NCBI RefSeq assembly: GCF_000835495.1
Contig: NW_015622542.1
Coordinates: 4,052,485-4,116,484 of the forward strand
Source of the DNA: Cladophialophora immunda
Taxonomy: Eukaryota; Ascomycota; Eurotiomycetes; Chaetothyriales; Herpotrichiellaceae
Length of the DNA: 64,000 nt
Reading direction: 5' to 3'
The notes beneath the pieces were generated by a model. That model saw nothing but the letters and a program-made list of their open reading frames with translations, made no database searches and was not told the DNA's origin. Each line of letters opens with the position of its first letter. Within the stretch, counting starts at the first letter, position 1. Both the position numbers and the translations under genes were made by a program. Shown here one piece after another: positions 45,425-57,544 of the stretch.

Positions 45425-46624
45425 ATGACTGACCATGAGTGGGCACAGCAGATCTTGATTCTCGACCCAACAACGCCCCAAAGAGACCCAGTTTATCTCT
45501 TGGATGCCCGCGACCCAGCTGGAGAATCTCGACCCATCCTCGCTCTCGCAAACAGCATTATTGGCAGTACGACTCGACGAGTACTCTCGATGCCAGTCTC
45601 ACAACACGACCACTATGTGCCCCCTGATCGTCTTATTCCCCGAGCCCGACCAGGGTCTCCTCTGAAGACCCGTGATCGGCCTTCAACTGCTGAGCTTTCC
45701 TTCTCGTACAGATGGAATTCGTGCGAACCGATCACGCCCGTCATCTATACTGCAAAGACCACTTGACCATTATTCACACCAAACTACGATCCACCCTGTT
45801 CTCCCGCATGACGTGCTCTGCATACGACGGGAAAGGCTACCGGGGCGGCGATTCGAAGCTCCGTGACGCCGATGAAATATGCATGCCTAGGGCTGTCGGC
45901 TGCAGCTATTGTTTACCAACCCGCCGATGTCCCCCCAATCCTCCGAGCCAGAAGTTTGATTCCGTGTTCAAAAAAGATCTACATTCTTTAAAGAAAGGCC
46001 CAGAAGAGGCATGCTTACGACGTCGATTGCATATTAGACTCGCCGTTCGGTAAGAGAAAGAGTGGGCTCTGCGACCACATCAGTGAATTGACAGTGCTTC
46101 TGAAGGATCGGCTGTTGCTGTGGGATGCAAAGGCAAACAGGCTCAAACACTGCCGAACTACGTCTAGTAGGCTCCGCACTTTCGAGGGCTGTCCACTATC
46201 CACATGCTTCGAGTATAGGTAGGTACGAGGACAAGTTCGTGTCCTGTGAATCTTGCCGATCCCGATGGTCCGGCTTGAGCCGAACCTCTCCTGCAGAAAG
46301 ACAAGGCGACTGCTTCATGTCGATCGACCAGCCCGTCACCTAGGAGCAGTTGCAATCCGAACTTTGGCAGTTGACGAAAAACACGGCCCGTGTGCGTGCA
46401 AGATAACCTGCCAACGGATCTTCTGTCCACAAAGGCTCTCACACCCGAGGAAAGAGGCTCCGAAGGATAAGACGACTTGGAATTACATCAACAATGGAAC
46501 TCTGCAACCATGCTCAAAAATACGGCATGTCACTGATAAGAATGGTAGGGAAACCATGGCCCGCTGTCCCCACGTTAGAATGATCTCATACATCCTTGGG
46601 CATCAGCCTCGCGGATCACACTGA
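45425..46624 (+). CDS. Possible unrecognised Cys-rich gene, exon structure unresolved
   Basis: Low-confidence locus. An ATG at 45425 opens a 113-codon frame to 45766 (beginning MTDHEWAQQILILDPTTPQR). An acceptor-like TCGTACAG precedes an overlapping frame from 45712 to 46053 that is Cys-rich (YCKDHL, ICMPRA, GCSYCL) and ends at a strong GTAAGA donor near 46049. From about 46004 to 46218 another frame is open, ending at a GTAGGT donor; a 78-nt intron with a CTGCAG acceptor leads to an open frame from 46297 to a TGA at 46622-46624 that contains CACKITCQRIFC. These pieces can be joined in more than one way and I could not choose. The last stop lies only nine bases from the convergent acyl-CoA synthetase stop. 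No family recognised. Confidence 0.3.
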
Positions 46625-46633
46625 GTCATGCCC

Positions 46634-48475
46634 TTACTCCTTTTCTCTCTTTGCGCCTTTGGCCCATTCCCGAAGAATATTTTTCCTGATCTTGCCCGTG
46701 CTGGTTTTGGGCAGCTCGGGGACAATTTCGACCTCTCGGGGCACCATGAAACGACTGATTCCTGGGTGGTCACGCGCCCATTTGATCACATCTTCGCCCG
46801 TCACCTTAACATTCGGTTTGACGGTTATAAAGGCCTTAGGCCGTTCGCCCCAATGACTGTCGCTGACGGCAGCCACGCCGCATTCGAGAATGTCCGGGTG
46901 CGTGACAAGCATCGATTCCAAGGCGACGGAAGATATGTTCTCACCACCTGATCACAATAGTCAGCGATTTGAGCATCACGGCGTGTTTACTGCCAAAGAC
47001 CTACCGGAAATGATGATGTCCTTTGCCCGGTCCAAAATCTGGATGGCTCCATCTTCATGCCACACTGCCAAATCTCCGGAGTGCAACACCCCTCCGAGGA
47101 AGAGCTTTCTTGTCGCTGCTTCGTCCTTGTAGTACCCTCTAGCGCAAATGTTGCCATTGAACACGATCTCTCCTATCTCCTTGCCATCCCTCTCGACATC
47201 AATGATCGTGCCGTCGGGCACCTCGGTCTTGATCACTCTAGCGGGTAGTGATGTGATAAAGCCGTGACCTTGACGAGCCATTTTGGCATATTTGTCCTTG
47301 ACATTTGGAAACTTGTGCCATTCCGGCAGCATATAACCTTTTGTGATGGGGCCATATGTCTCAGTCATTCCATAAACATGTACCGGATGCAAATTCAGGT
47401 TTGTCATTTGCTCAAATAGATGTGCGGTGGGAGGGCTGGCCGCCACCGTGACTCGCACAGGGATGGGCAACTTTTGGGCATTGGCATCAGCGCACAGAAG
47501 AGTGTTGACGGTCGGGGCGGCACAGTAATGAGTGATGCCTTCGTCCTTTAGCAGGCGCCAAATCTCTGGATAGTCGATTTTGCGGAGACAGTAATGTGTA
47601 CCTCGCGCAGCGGTCACGGCCCAGGGGAAAGTCCAACCCATCGCGTGAAACATGGGCAGGGTCCAGAGATACCTGCACCGGTCACCATCATGATATGCAA
47701 GACCGGATTCGATGACATTGCCCAGAGCTCCCAAATAGCAACCTCGGTGGGTGTACTCGACACCCTTGGGCCGGGCGGTCGTGCCACTTGTGTATGCCAG
47801 GGCATTAACGGCAAGTTCGTCGGGGGCCATGGCCTCGAGACCATCCCAGCCACGAGAGCCTAGTGAGGTATCGTACCGGAGGCCTTCAAGCACGGCTTCA
47901 TCAAAGGGTCCACATAGCTGACCCTCAACGGCGTCGGTGTCTGTGTCGATGATAATGGGCACGTCGGGATGGGTTTGCCTGTAGTCATCGAGCAGGTCCA
48001 CGAACTCGGCGTCGACCACGATCGCATCGGCATCAGCATGATCGAAGATATAGGCAATGTCGTCCTTTTTTAACCGATAATTGATGGCAATGTTGATTGC
48101 GCCCGCGCCCCCGATGCCGAAGATGGCCTCGAGGAAGGCCGGAGTGTTCGTGGACAATATCCCGATTCTCTTGTATCCTTTCTTCTTGATGTAATATGCG
48201 AAGCCTCGAGCTCTGTCGGCGAACTCGATATACGACCTTCTCAGGATCTTGTTGTTGGCAGTGCGGTGATAGATGGCCGGGGCATTAGGCTCGATGGATG
48301 CTGCGCGGGGTAGAAAGAATGCCGGCGAGAGAGTATGGACGTTGTACCATGACAGTGTGCCCACGGTGTGGTTGTCGATGCTGAGATTGTCGATGGACTT
48401 GCTGGTCGGAAGCTGAGCGCTGGGGGGGAAGAGTTGCGCTGCCAAACTGGACAGACGCGATTTGGCGGAGGACAT
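46634..48475 (-). CDS. AMP-forming acyl-CoA synthetase
   Basis: Two exons, 47005-48475 and 46634-46947, with a 57-nt intron (donor GTAGGT, acceptor CAG) give 594 aa. Start is ATG at 48475; the frame upstream opens with TTG only. ANL-superfamily motifs are complete: YTSGTTARPKG (A3, ATP loop), VYGMTETYGP (A5), HSGDLAVW (A7), the hinge DRAKDIIISGGENIS (A8, rebuilt across the splice junction), and PKTSTGKIRK (A10) with the catalytic Lys. The protein activates a carboxylic acid to acyl-AMP and then acyl-CoA. Its overall shape fits medium-chain or aryl/short-chain acyl-CoA synthetases. There is no C-terminal SKL-type peroxisomal signal (it ends KREKE) and no clear N-terminal presequence. It lies next to two SDR genes, suggesting a catabolic or tailoring role. 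Confidence 0.93.
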
Positions 48476-49395
48476 GGTGGGCACTCTGGGGGGAGGGGGC
48501 TTTGCTTGTTCCTGACGTATGTACGGCAATCAGCTACGACATGGTGATAGTGAGCGACGGTACAGGAGATGTACTGCCAGAACTGTTGGGATCAAAACGG
48601 GAAGGAGGTGGTCTATAAGTCTGTTTCTCGAGTTGGATTCGCAGATCTGAAGCTCATGCCACCCACCAGAGACAAGCGTGTTGCAAAGGTCCGAGGCACT
48701 CGAGGAGCTGAATGTCCCAAGTCCGGGGTAGTGGATGGCCTCATGGGTGCAAGTGGAACCCCCAAAGGCCCCAAGAAGCCCCCGAGTCTCCAGCTGGGGG
48801 CCCTATCACAGGCTCGCTAGACCCGGATCCGGGTGCCTGGCGCCCCCTGATACGTCGGTCGGGCGGAACCACGAGGCTGCTTGGTCTCTGGTTGGTTCGT
48901 CAGCGTCTCAGGCCATGGAAAGGTTTCCGAACCCGGACTTCGAGATTCCCGGTCGACTCTCGGAAAATCTCAGCCTGGCCGCGACACAAGCAACTGTTTG
49001 CACCGTCCCTTTGGCCCCCGAGCAAAACCCGCGCCGTGAGAGCCTCGATCACTACGGCGTGGAAGAATGTCTGGCTCTCTCTCTCTACCTGCCAAGTAGC
49101 TCAGTCAGGGTTGGGAGGGTTTTGATTGGGGGAGGCGGAATCTATTCGTCTCTGCTGCTGTCTCCTACCAGCAGATGAAACGATATCATATGCTTAGACG
49201 CGTCTGGCAAATTGTATACCGCGGTCCAATTTCAGAGCCACCTCGAACGGCAAGTACTATCGGAAAGCTTTGGCTCTGCTTCGACGGTTCGTCTGAGAGG
49301 AACTGAATGCCGTGGTCCCCCAAGGGTTTGCCTTCACACTGGATGCCCGGGATAGCCAAGTGAGCAGAAGCTTCCCCGTACCCCTCGCAGCGCCA
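48476..49395. other. Intergenic region
   Basis: 0.9 kb between two minus-strand genes: promoter of the acyl-CoA synthetase and 3' flank of the SDR. Two overlapping plus-strand ORFs of about 140 codons are unrecognised. Confidence 0.4.
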
Positions 49396-50395
49396 TCAAG
49401 CATATCCCAAGGACCAGAACGTCTCAATGTTCGTGGCGCTGTCCTCGTCAACGTATGGGGTCGGTTCTCTCAGTGATACGTTTTCCCCGTGGATCTCGGC
49501 AACCTGTCCTGTCAGGGACGGATCTGCTACAAGCTGTTGGACTCCTCGTGTCAGCGTGGACATGGGCGTGAGAATCATCGTCTTGAACAATGCTTTGTCC
49601 GGAGCGATATTTGTTTCTAGGGTATAGAGGTCAATTTCGGCTTCACAAGATCCCACCACGCAACCTACCGAGAACAGCTGGGGCCAAAGCATTGATCTGA
49701 ATTGCCTCCCTCTCAAGTTGGCGTGCGAGTGACCTCACCAACCCGACGACGCCGAACTTGGATGCGGCATAAAGGGGTGCAACAGCGAACGGATATAACC
49801 CGGCGTTCGATGCTGTGCAAATGATGGAACCTTTGGAAGGAACCGTGGCCCCGTTCACGACAGGATTCTTCCTGATGTAGTGAATGGCCAACTTCACGGC
49901 TATGCGAGAGTCATTGGTCATCCTTTCACTTGGGGGACGGTTTCGAACTCACTATATATGGTTCCAATCAGATTAACTTCCAAGGTATGCAGAGGTGGCT
50001 TTGAAGGCGTGTCCTCGTCCACGATCAATTTCGGTTCTCTAGAGATCCCCGCGTTGGCCATCACCACGTCGACCCGGCCTTGTTCTCGATAGATCTGCTC
50101 AAACACTGCTGCCAGCTCGTCCCAGTTGGAGATGTCGGCTTTCATGAACGAGAAACTAGCACTGGGATACTGTGACGACAACCCTTTGACAATCTGGGCG
50201 CCATCTGGGTTCACATCAAGCACAGAGACATGTGCTCCCTGTTCAGCAAATGAACGGGTGATCCCCAACCCGATTCCTGAGGCGCCTCCTGTATGAAATT
50301 GGTCGATGTCAGGGAAGTCTGTCACATGGGATGGGGGGTGTTTGGCTGCAGAAGAAGCACTCACCTGTGACCACGACGCTCTTCTTACCAGCCAT
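49396..50395 (-). CDS. Short-chain dehydrogenase/reductase (SDR 1)
   Basis: Four exons: 50365-50395, 49953-50288, 49669-49899 and 49396-49616, giving 272 aa. Donors are GTGAGT, GTGAGT and GTAGGT, and acceptors CAG, TAG and TAG. The first exon is 31 nt and ends within the nucleotide-binding motif; splicing yields VVVTGGASGIGLG, the TGxxxGxG cofactor loop. An Asp (SVLDVN) at the end of beta-2 suggests NAD preference. NAG (MANAGIS) and the catalytic YAASK (Tyr-x-x-x-Lys) are present, with an upstream Ser (ICTASNAG). The C-terminus resembles 15-hydroxyprostaglandin-dehydrogenase-like fungal SDRs. Substrate unknown. It is divergent from SDR 2 across a 586-bp shared promoter. Confidence 0.9.
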
Positions 50396-50981
50396 TTGCG
50401 TTCTGTAGGTTGACCCCTTAGCCAGCAGTTCTTAGTGACAGGATGTGATCTCGCGTTGGTATCGCCGTGGTATAGAATCGACTTGTTCGGATTCGGGGAG
50501 GCACTTTCACTCATTCCACAGACCAACAGACACTGCAGGACCACCAACCTCTGAAATAACCAGCGAATTCTCCCTTGTCACAGCCCAATGCTCGCCCATG
50601 GACGGAATTGCCCCACGAAATGCCAGCGACTCCCCCATGTGGGGCACCGCAGCCTCGAAGCCTCTTTACCCCGATTCTGATTGATGCTCCCAGTCGAGTC
50701 AATTGCCGAGAACGAGATTGAGTCCAACGGGGGAATCCCCTCATCGGATACGGACCCATGTGCGTCTGAAAGCTGGGTCAGTCAAGTGTCAATGTGGGCG
50801 GAGGTTGAAATCTATGCTGTGTTCTCGCTAGCCAGGCATCTTCCTCGTGTGGAAATAGGTTGATATTCGCTCTCGCGACCCCGGTGTCTTGTCACTGATT
50901 GGAAGCAAACAACAACGGGTCGACTTCTCTGCCGAGCACAAGGGGAAAAAAGGGCTGAATAGTCTCCTTCATCGAACCACA
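50396..50981. promoter_or_regulatory. Bidirectional promoter between two SDR genes
   Basis: 586 bp separates the two divergent ATGs. Co-regulation of the pair is plausible. No specific binding site was assigned. Confidence 0.4.
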
Positions 50982-52424
50982 ATGGCAGAAGTGAATATCG
51001 ACCAAACAACCCTGGACTCGGTGAAGGGCAAAGTGGTGGTCATTGCAGGTCGGGGCACCCTGACCATCGCACACTGTTTGGTTCCTATAACTCACCTTCA
51101 TACCAGGCGGTGCTCAAGGGATCGGCGCAGCGACTGTGACACAGCTGTATCAATCGGGCGCTCATGTCTTCTTTGGCGATTGGGATGACACCAAGGGCTC
51201 GAAATTGGCAGATGGCCTACGAGCTTCGCCTTCGGAAGGGAGTGTGACGTATCTCAAGGTCAACGTTCGGGATTATCAGTCCATCCTCTCTTTGTTCGAC
51301 GCCGCCTACAACAAGCACGGACAGATTGATACCGCGATCTGTTGCGCGGCCGTGACAGAACGGCCGGGATACTGGGAGCCGGAGAAGCTGAATCTCGAGA
51401 GCGTGAGAGAGGTGCGTGCAGGCAATCGGATGGCAGAGCAGCCCAGGCAGCTATGCCCATGCCGTGAGGGTTTCACGAGGTCGCGCTCACCATGAGATAT
51501 AGACGCCCACAGGCATCACCGAAGTGGTCGACATCAACCTCAACGGCACGTTATACTTTGCCCGCCTCGCCGTGGCGTATCTCAAGGAGAAGCACACCTT
51601 CGACAAGTCCTCGACGACGGCCAAATCCATCACATCGCCAAAATGCATCACGCTGGTCTCCTCGGTCGCCGGGTTCAAGGAGTCGCCCGGTCTATTCGCC
51701 TACTCGGCGGCAAAGCACGGCGTGCTGGGTCTCATGAGAGCTCTCCGCCCGTTCACGGCGCCGTTGTACGGCTTGAGAATAAACGCCGTTTGTATGTCTC
51801 CTTTGCTCCCCTTTCCTCCATTTTACGAAGAACCTCTCCCCTACCCCTGTTCATTTATCCACTTACTGACTAACTCTTCCTCCCTCTACTCAACAATACA
51901 GGTCCGTGGGCAACCGACACACAACTCCTGGCCGGCGTGCGCGCCGAATGGGTCAAGCACTCGATGCCGATGAACCAGCCCCTCGACGTGGCCAAGTATA
52001 TCATCCAAGTCAGCGCCGAGCCCAGCACGCACGGCAAGGCCCTCTTCGTGACAGGCGGCAAGGCCGTGGACATTGAGGAGGGCATCAAAAAGACCGAGCC
52101 CGTGTGGTTGGGCGAGAAGAACTCGCGCGATCTGGCCGAGGGGCAGGTCATCTTGGGCTTGGTACGTTTGTTTTTTCCCTTCTTCTTTTGTCATTTGCCC
52201 GCCCTTCGTCTTCCAAGCCCAGAACGACCCAGCCTCCTCCCCTACCCACTCGCTCTTCGGTTATTCGTTGTGTCCCATGCACCGGTTCCGCAGCCGGCGA
52301 TCTCAGGCCATTGGCACTGTCAGGGAACTCACGAGCTGACGACGAACTGTTTGAATGGCAGGGCATGGACTGGGGCCATAACAGTCCGAAGATGCACGAG
52401 GGCACAAACGGCACGTCAACCTGA
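50982..52424 (+). CDS. Short-chain dehydrogenase/reductase (SDR 2)
   Basis: Five exons: 50982-51048, 51107-51411, 51503-51791, 51902-52161 and 52362-52424, giving 327 aa. The first donor (GTCGGG) is weak but splicing yields VVVIAGGAQGIGAA, the expected cofactor loop; other donors are GTGCGT, GTATGT and GTACGT. The catalytic pair is YSAAK, and a Ser block (LVSSVAGF) precedes it. FGDWDD after beta-2 suggests NAD. NAG is replaced by CAAV, as in some fungal 15-PGDH-like SDRs. The C-terminus (residues 250-327) is longer than in SDR 1. Introns lie at different places from those of SDR 1, so the pair is not a recent duplicate. Substrate unknown. Confidence 0.9.
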
Positions 52425-52807
52425 AGAATCTTTGAAAGTGGAGCTGGACACTTTAGACGGAACGGGGAGGGACATTGCGTTGTTAGGTCAAGATCAGACG
52501 CGGCCATAAAGGGACATGTAACACAGTGGTGCCACTGGCTCTTAAGCCCCTCCTCTTTTTCTTCTTTCTGAAAGCGAGTGTGAAACCGCAAATACTGCCC
52601 TGCTGCCCCCGAAGCGCTCGGGATAGTGAAAAGAGAAAGCATTAGAAAGGAAAGTCCAACTGAGAGAGAGAGAGAGAGAGAAAGATTCTTCGTTGAGAAA
52701 TGTAGCATAATATCCCCTGCTTGCTTGCTTGCTCGCCTGCGAGCTCGATACCGTCTGAGTACTAGATTCGGTGCGACAACAACACGAGTACATTGCCGAC
52801 GCCAAAG
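52425..52807. other. Convergent 3' flanks with GA repeat
   Basis: 383 bp between SDR 2 and the 2OG-Fe(II) oxygenase, containing a (GA)n tract at 52662-52680. No gene is supported. Confidence 0.45.
52662..52680. repeat. (GA)n dinucleotide repeat
   Basis: About nine consecutive GA units on the plus strand in a 3' flank. Confidence 0.9.
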
Positions 52808-54669
52808 TTACCGATCTTGAAATGGGGGAATGTCCATGGTGATGACCAACCGGGCGTACTTGGTGTCAATGCTAGGCTCGTTGCCATACTAGATTGTGAA
52901 AAGGGTCAGAAAAACAACAACCACGGCTTACACTCCCATACAAAAATTCCAGGAGTGAAAAAAGAGGGAAATTCAAGGTGTGTGTAGAACAGACAAAGCA
53001 CAACTTACCGCACCATGGACCAACGCCATCTCCCGATGGCTCGGCTTGTTCAGCCACTTGACCTGCTTGACGCTGAAGTGGCGGGACCAAGCCTTGACAA
53101 TGTGCGAGCAGCTGACCCCCTCGTACATGCCCGCCCGGGTGTACTTCCACGGCACCAGGCCGTCGGCCAGGACGTCGACGTCCTCTTCCCCAACCTCGTC
53201 GTCATCGTCGAGGTCCTCCGACCCCTCCGTGTCCTCGCGCTGATACAGCTTCTTCAGGTCTTCGACCCGGGCCGGGTCCTCGGTCCAGTATTCGTCCAGG
53301 AGACTGTCGAAGTAGTAGTCGCGGTCGCTCCCGTCGAGCGCGAGTAGGTGGCGGAGACGCACGGAGAGGTTGGTCGCGGTGAAGCATGTGTGGACGACTT
53401 TGTCGACCCCCTTGAGAGTGGCCGGGAGCGTGGCGATCGTGTCTCCTGATGTATGGGCGTAGGCGTGCGCACAATGGTAACCGAGTGTGAGGCCTAGGAA
53501 AGGAAACGAAAAAAAAGGAAAGCGATTCAGCCATCATTCATCTCGGAGCCTTTCAAGTCGCAACATCTTACCTGTCTTGCAGAAGCCCGGCTGCTCAAGC
53601 AGCATCTTCAGCGTGCGGTATAGCTCGATCTGTTCGGGATCCATCCAAGCCGTATTTGCCGAGCAGGTGGCGTACAGATTGTACGTCAGCGTGACCCGTT
53701 CACCGGCCGTGACTTCGAGTACCTCGTGTTCGCAGTCGCTGTAGAAGGCGGCCCATTGAATGGCATTGCTGGCCTTCTCGTCAGACCAGTCGAAGACCGT
53801 CTCCCGACCTTGGTGGCGGAGCACCAGTTGGCCGCCGTCGTGGACGCTCGGAAGACAGACGACCAGCGATCCGATCTGGTGTTTGGAGCGCGGAGTGTCG
53901 ACGTGCGCTTTGAACTTGCCCGAAGGCGCTGCATACACCTAAGCCCCAAAGATCAGTGAAACGAGGGGGCGTACGAGAGGAAGGGTCGCTTTACATTCAG
54001 CTTGTACAACTCCGCGCGGACACCATGCGTCTCATTTGTGGGTTTGCAGTTGTTTGGAGCAAGAACTTGTGCGGCGGCGTCGATGATTCCCAGCGCGTAG
54101 GGATTGAAGTTTGTGCAGAAGTCAGCCTCGTCCAGCTTCCCAGCCTTGCGATATGTCTCGTCCATAACGTCCTTGCCCGCGCGCCCAAAGCTAGCTGGCT
54201 GGCAGTCCTTGAGAAGCTGCTCGAACAAGGGTCTCTGGCTGTCGGTACATGGCAAGGTCACTTTGTGGGAGGATCCAATAGCTGCAGCTGAGTCCCATCT
54301 GATCGTAACCGGGTCGCAACGCATTTTGTGGACTGCAGCGCCTCCAAATCCAGGCCCGCCTGCCGCTGGCTGTGGTGCTTCTGGATGACCCCCTTCTTTC
54401 CCACTGGAGTCGAGAGCATTGACGCCATGGCCCGTGCCGGACTCCTTGGAAGCTTTCTTCTCGTTTCCCCAATCCGAGCCGGCGTCGTCAGACTCGCAAA
54501 TCAAGTGGTTATCAAAGGAAGTGATTGGGACCGAACCGCCAACCGCAAAGACTGACTGCTTGGTCTCATTGTGAACATGCTTGGCCAGTTCTTCGAAGAC
54601 TTTTTGTTCAGCCTGCTCAGCCAGAGACGGCACTTTATTCTGGGGGCCTTTTCCTGCAGAGGTTGTCAT
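52808..54669 (-). CDS. 2-oxoglutarate/Fe(II)-dependent oxygenase (P4H-like fold)
   Basis: Four exons: 53995-54669, 53572-53938, 53009-53493 and 52808-52888, giving 535 aa. Donors are GTAAAG, GTAAGA and GTAAGT, with TAG acceptors. The double-stranded beta-helix core spans about residues 220-310. The iron ligands read AHVDTP (His 237, Asp 239) and CEHEV (His 296), and an Arg ten residues later (GERVTLTYN, Arg 306) fits the 2-oxoglutarate anchor. The N-terminal 200 residues are hydrophilic with a Gly/Pro-rich insertion. The C-terminal half has an acidic run (EDLDDDDEVGEEDVD) and is unassigned. Such large fungal 2OG oxygenases are poorly characterised. It may hydroxylate a protein or a small molecule. 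No signal peptide. Confidence 0.88.
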
Positions 54670-55080
54670 GGTGAAGAATGAAAGTTGTGGTTGTTGCTTC
54701 GTGGAGAGAGTTACTGATGGGCATCCGTTGGGCCTATTTATGCACGGGGAGGAGAGTCAGTGGTTTTGCATAGCAAACAATGTGATACTTGGGCTGCATA
54801 TACCTCATAGGCACCACTAGGCAATGGTGTGGACAGAACCATCGGTGAGAGATGTCGGTTACGCACAGTGAAGGCAGCACCAGGCAGCATCTGTGGGCAT
54901 CCGGCAGATCCCATCTTCATTGGCCTGAAAGAAACCAGATGCACCGGACACGTCCATATCTTGTTGGCATAGCTCTGATTGAAATGCGGGGATTGGAAGG
55001 GCTTGAAAAAGAAAGCGAAGATCAAGGGTTGCAATCCCGTTGTTTCGTTGAATAGTAGACGCTGTAGCCATCAGGACCTC
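54670..55080. other. Intergenic region
   Basis: 411 bp between two minus-strand genes. A CATAAATA element on the minus strand near 54735-54745 may serve as TATA box of the oxygenase gene. Confidence 0.4.
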
Positions 55081-56653
55081 TCATCTCCGTGGTCCCTTCT
55101 CTTCATCAGTCGTGCTCGACGCTTCCACCGCAATTGGTATAGGTCCGCTCGTCGCCTCGGCCAAGTTCTTCTTCCTTACATCCCACCCGCCATGCCAGCC
55201 TATCCAACCCTCCTCATACGGCCCCCTCAAAGCACAGATCACAAATGTCAATCCCAGCAGAGCGACGCTGAGACTCCCACTCGCAATCCATCCGCCCCGC
55301 TCGTACAGTTTTGCGCCCGCCGAGGTGCCCGTCAGTTGACCCGTGAATGTACACAACATGAAGGCCGTGTTTACTCGATTCCGCCCGTTTGGCTCAATCG
55401 CGTGGATGGCAGCGCGATTTGCCACTTGGGTAATTTGAAGGCCCATGTCCAGCGTGAAAGCCTGTATTATCGGTCCTGCGACAGAGAGCTTTCCCGTATA
55501 TGTCCCGACGGTAATCCCAATCAGATTGGCGGCACAGCCCATCAAGCAAGAAAAGAGAGGCGCGAAGGGTTGAATGAGGTATTTCGCGTAGAGCGGGCCC
55601 ATTACGATACCAGCCACACCGATCAGTGCGAACAACCCAATGACGACTGGCGAGTAGTTGTACGGTGAATCGGCCAGGAGGAATGTGAGTGTAGTCCAGT
55701 AATTTGTGAATGCGGCCGAGATACAGAAGCTGATCAATCCGGCTTGAACGAGGACGGCATGCTTTTTGTACAAAAAAATGATTCCGCCGATCATTTTGAA
55801 GTAGTTCAATCCCTGAGGGTTCGAAGAGGGATAGTCGGGCATAAAAAGCCAGAGCGTAATAAGGATGAGGTATTGCAACGCAAGGGCGACCCAGTAGACG
55901 TTTCGCCACGACGTAAATTGTGTGACAACTCCCGAGAGAAGACGGGCAATCACGATGCCAAGAAGGTTACCAGAAGTGGTGATGCTCAAGGCCAAAGCGC
56001 GTCGATTAGGGGGTGCCAACTCCGAGACCAACGGCAGCATTACTTGAGGGATGACCGTTGTGACAGCACATATGTAGGAGATTGCGCAGAAAGCCGTGAA
56101 GGAAGGGGTCACGCACAATCCGATCCTAGTTGAAGTGGTTAGCATTGTACAGGCCTGGTTTCCATTTGGTGGTACAGGGCTCTGTCCCTGGAATAGGCGT
56201 GACTTACCACATGGTGGCTGTGAACGCAATGAGCACCAACGTCAACGGTCTCCTCTTCAGCAAGTCGCCCAGCGGACATACGAACAGCAAACCAGTGGCA
56301 TAACCAGCTTGCATCAGAGTCGGAATTCGTGATACCGTCACATAATGGACGTTGAAGTCTCGAGCCAGAATATTCAAGATGGGATGGTTGTAGTACAAGT
56401 TGCCCACAGTAAAGGCACCTGCAAACGCGAACAGAACATTATGCCAGACTGAGAATTTGGGCGGTTTTTCTGGATCCCATCGACACCATGGTGGCGTCCA
56501 CGTTAGTACATCGATGAATCTCTGCCATTTCGATCCTGGTTTCACGACCTCGGATTTGTGGTCGTCATACGCAGCCTCGACGGATTCGACGACCTTCTCG
56601 CGAGGAGCATTTGGCCATGCCTGGGGCTCGTCGCGTGTATTTCTTTCCACCAT
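55081..56653 (-). CDS. Major facilitator superfamily transporter
   Basis: Two exons, 56208-56653 and 55081-56125, with an 82-nt intron (donor GTAAGT, acceptor TAG) give 496 aa. About 85 hydrophilic residues precede the first helix. The loop 2-3 motif reads PLGDLLKRRP, a variant of the MFS G-x-x-x-D-R-x-G-R signature. Splicing joins TM3 (LIAFTATMW) to IGLCVTPSFTAF. Roughly 12 helices are visible in total. The sequence looks more like the bacterial-type DHA1 efflux group (SELAPPNRRALALSITTSGNLLG in TM4-5) than like sugar porters. Export of a small molecule is the usual role in that group and is inferred here. It sits divergent to the methyltransferase gene, 891 bp away. Confidence 0.9.
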
Positions 56654-57544
56654 GCCCGGATAATAATCGATTTCCCACCAAGTCTAGAGAGGGAAGAGGA
56701 GAAAATCCAAAGTCGGGGCTAGACAACAGCATAAAAATGCGGTGGACGCTGAGGACCTGTTCTCGGAGTCTGGCCTTGGGCACGGGAAACAAAGTGCGTT
56801 CGCTCGCTAGTTTTCGGAGATCGTCGGTTCAAGGCCATAAACTCCAGACAAGAGTTCACCAAGAGCTAGAAGAAGATGTCGATAGATGTGGGACTGTTCA
56901 GAGCCGGACATGAAGAAACCATCAGTCCTTGGCTGTATCCCTGTTGCCATACATTGTGCGAATTCTTTTGTTGGGTGTGCCAGCGCAAGTTATTCTTATT
57001 ATTGCACCTTCCGACGGGTTGGAGGGGACGGTCCCACAGCGTGAGAGAGTTGGATTGCGGGCGGCATGCCGTGTTTGCCGATAACGGACTGGAGATATGG
57101 GAGATCCGCAACCCGCAGGTAGTGACTTGGCCGAAGCAGGATTGCTGACCGCATCTTCTCTTTCAGAATGGGTGAGGGAGGTTGTTCAAACAATGCTGAA
57201 GATGTGAGCGCTTCCCGATGGAAAGAAAAGGTGCAACATGTGGTGTAGGGAGAAGGAGGAAGATGAAGCAGCGTCCAAGATGACGTTTGACTTGGGGATG
57301 ACCACGTGACGCTCCTCGCCATTGCTCCCAACCACTCACCACTCCAACATGACTCTGCAGATCAGCCTCCATCAGGCATCCACCAGGCAAGCCCCAAGCA
57401 TCGTCTGGACTTGGCTTGGACGTCTCCAGTGCCATGCGAACTGTGACTCATCCAAGGTTTGAAAGATGGCCTCATTCAACAAACCTTTCATGAGTGAATT
57501 CAACCCTCAGAGAGCTGACTTCTCCCTCACAGAAAACACCAACC
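56654..57544. promoter_or_regulatory. Divergent promoter region, MFS and methyltransferase
   Basis: 891 bp between divergent starts. A CACGTG hexamer lies at 57303-57308, about 240 bp before the methyltransferase ATG. No gene is supported. Confidence 0.4.

Noticed and set aside
46634..46660. Peroxisomal PTS1 on the acyl-CoA synthetase
   Set aside because: The C-terminus reads KREKE, which is not an SKL-type signal.
49396..52424. Recent tandem duplication of the two SDR genes
   Set aside because: Exon boundaries, lengths and several motifs differ, so they are old paralogues at most.
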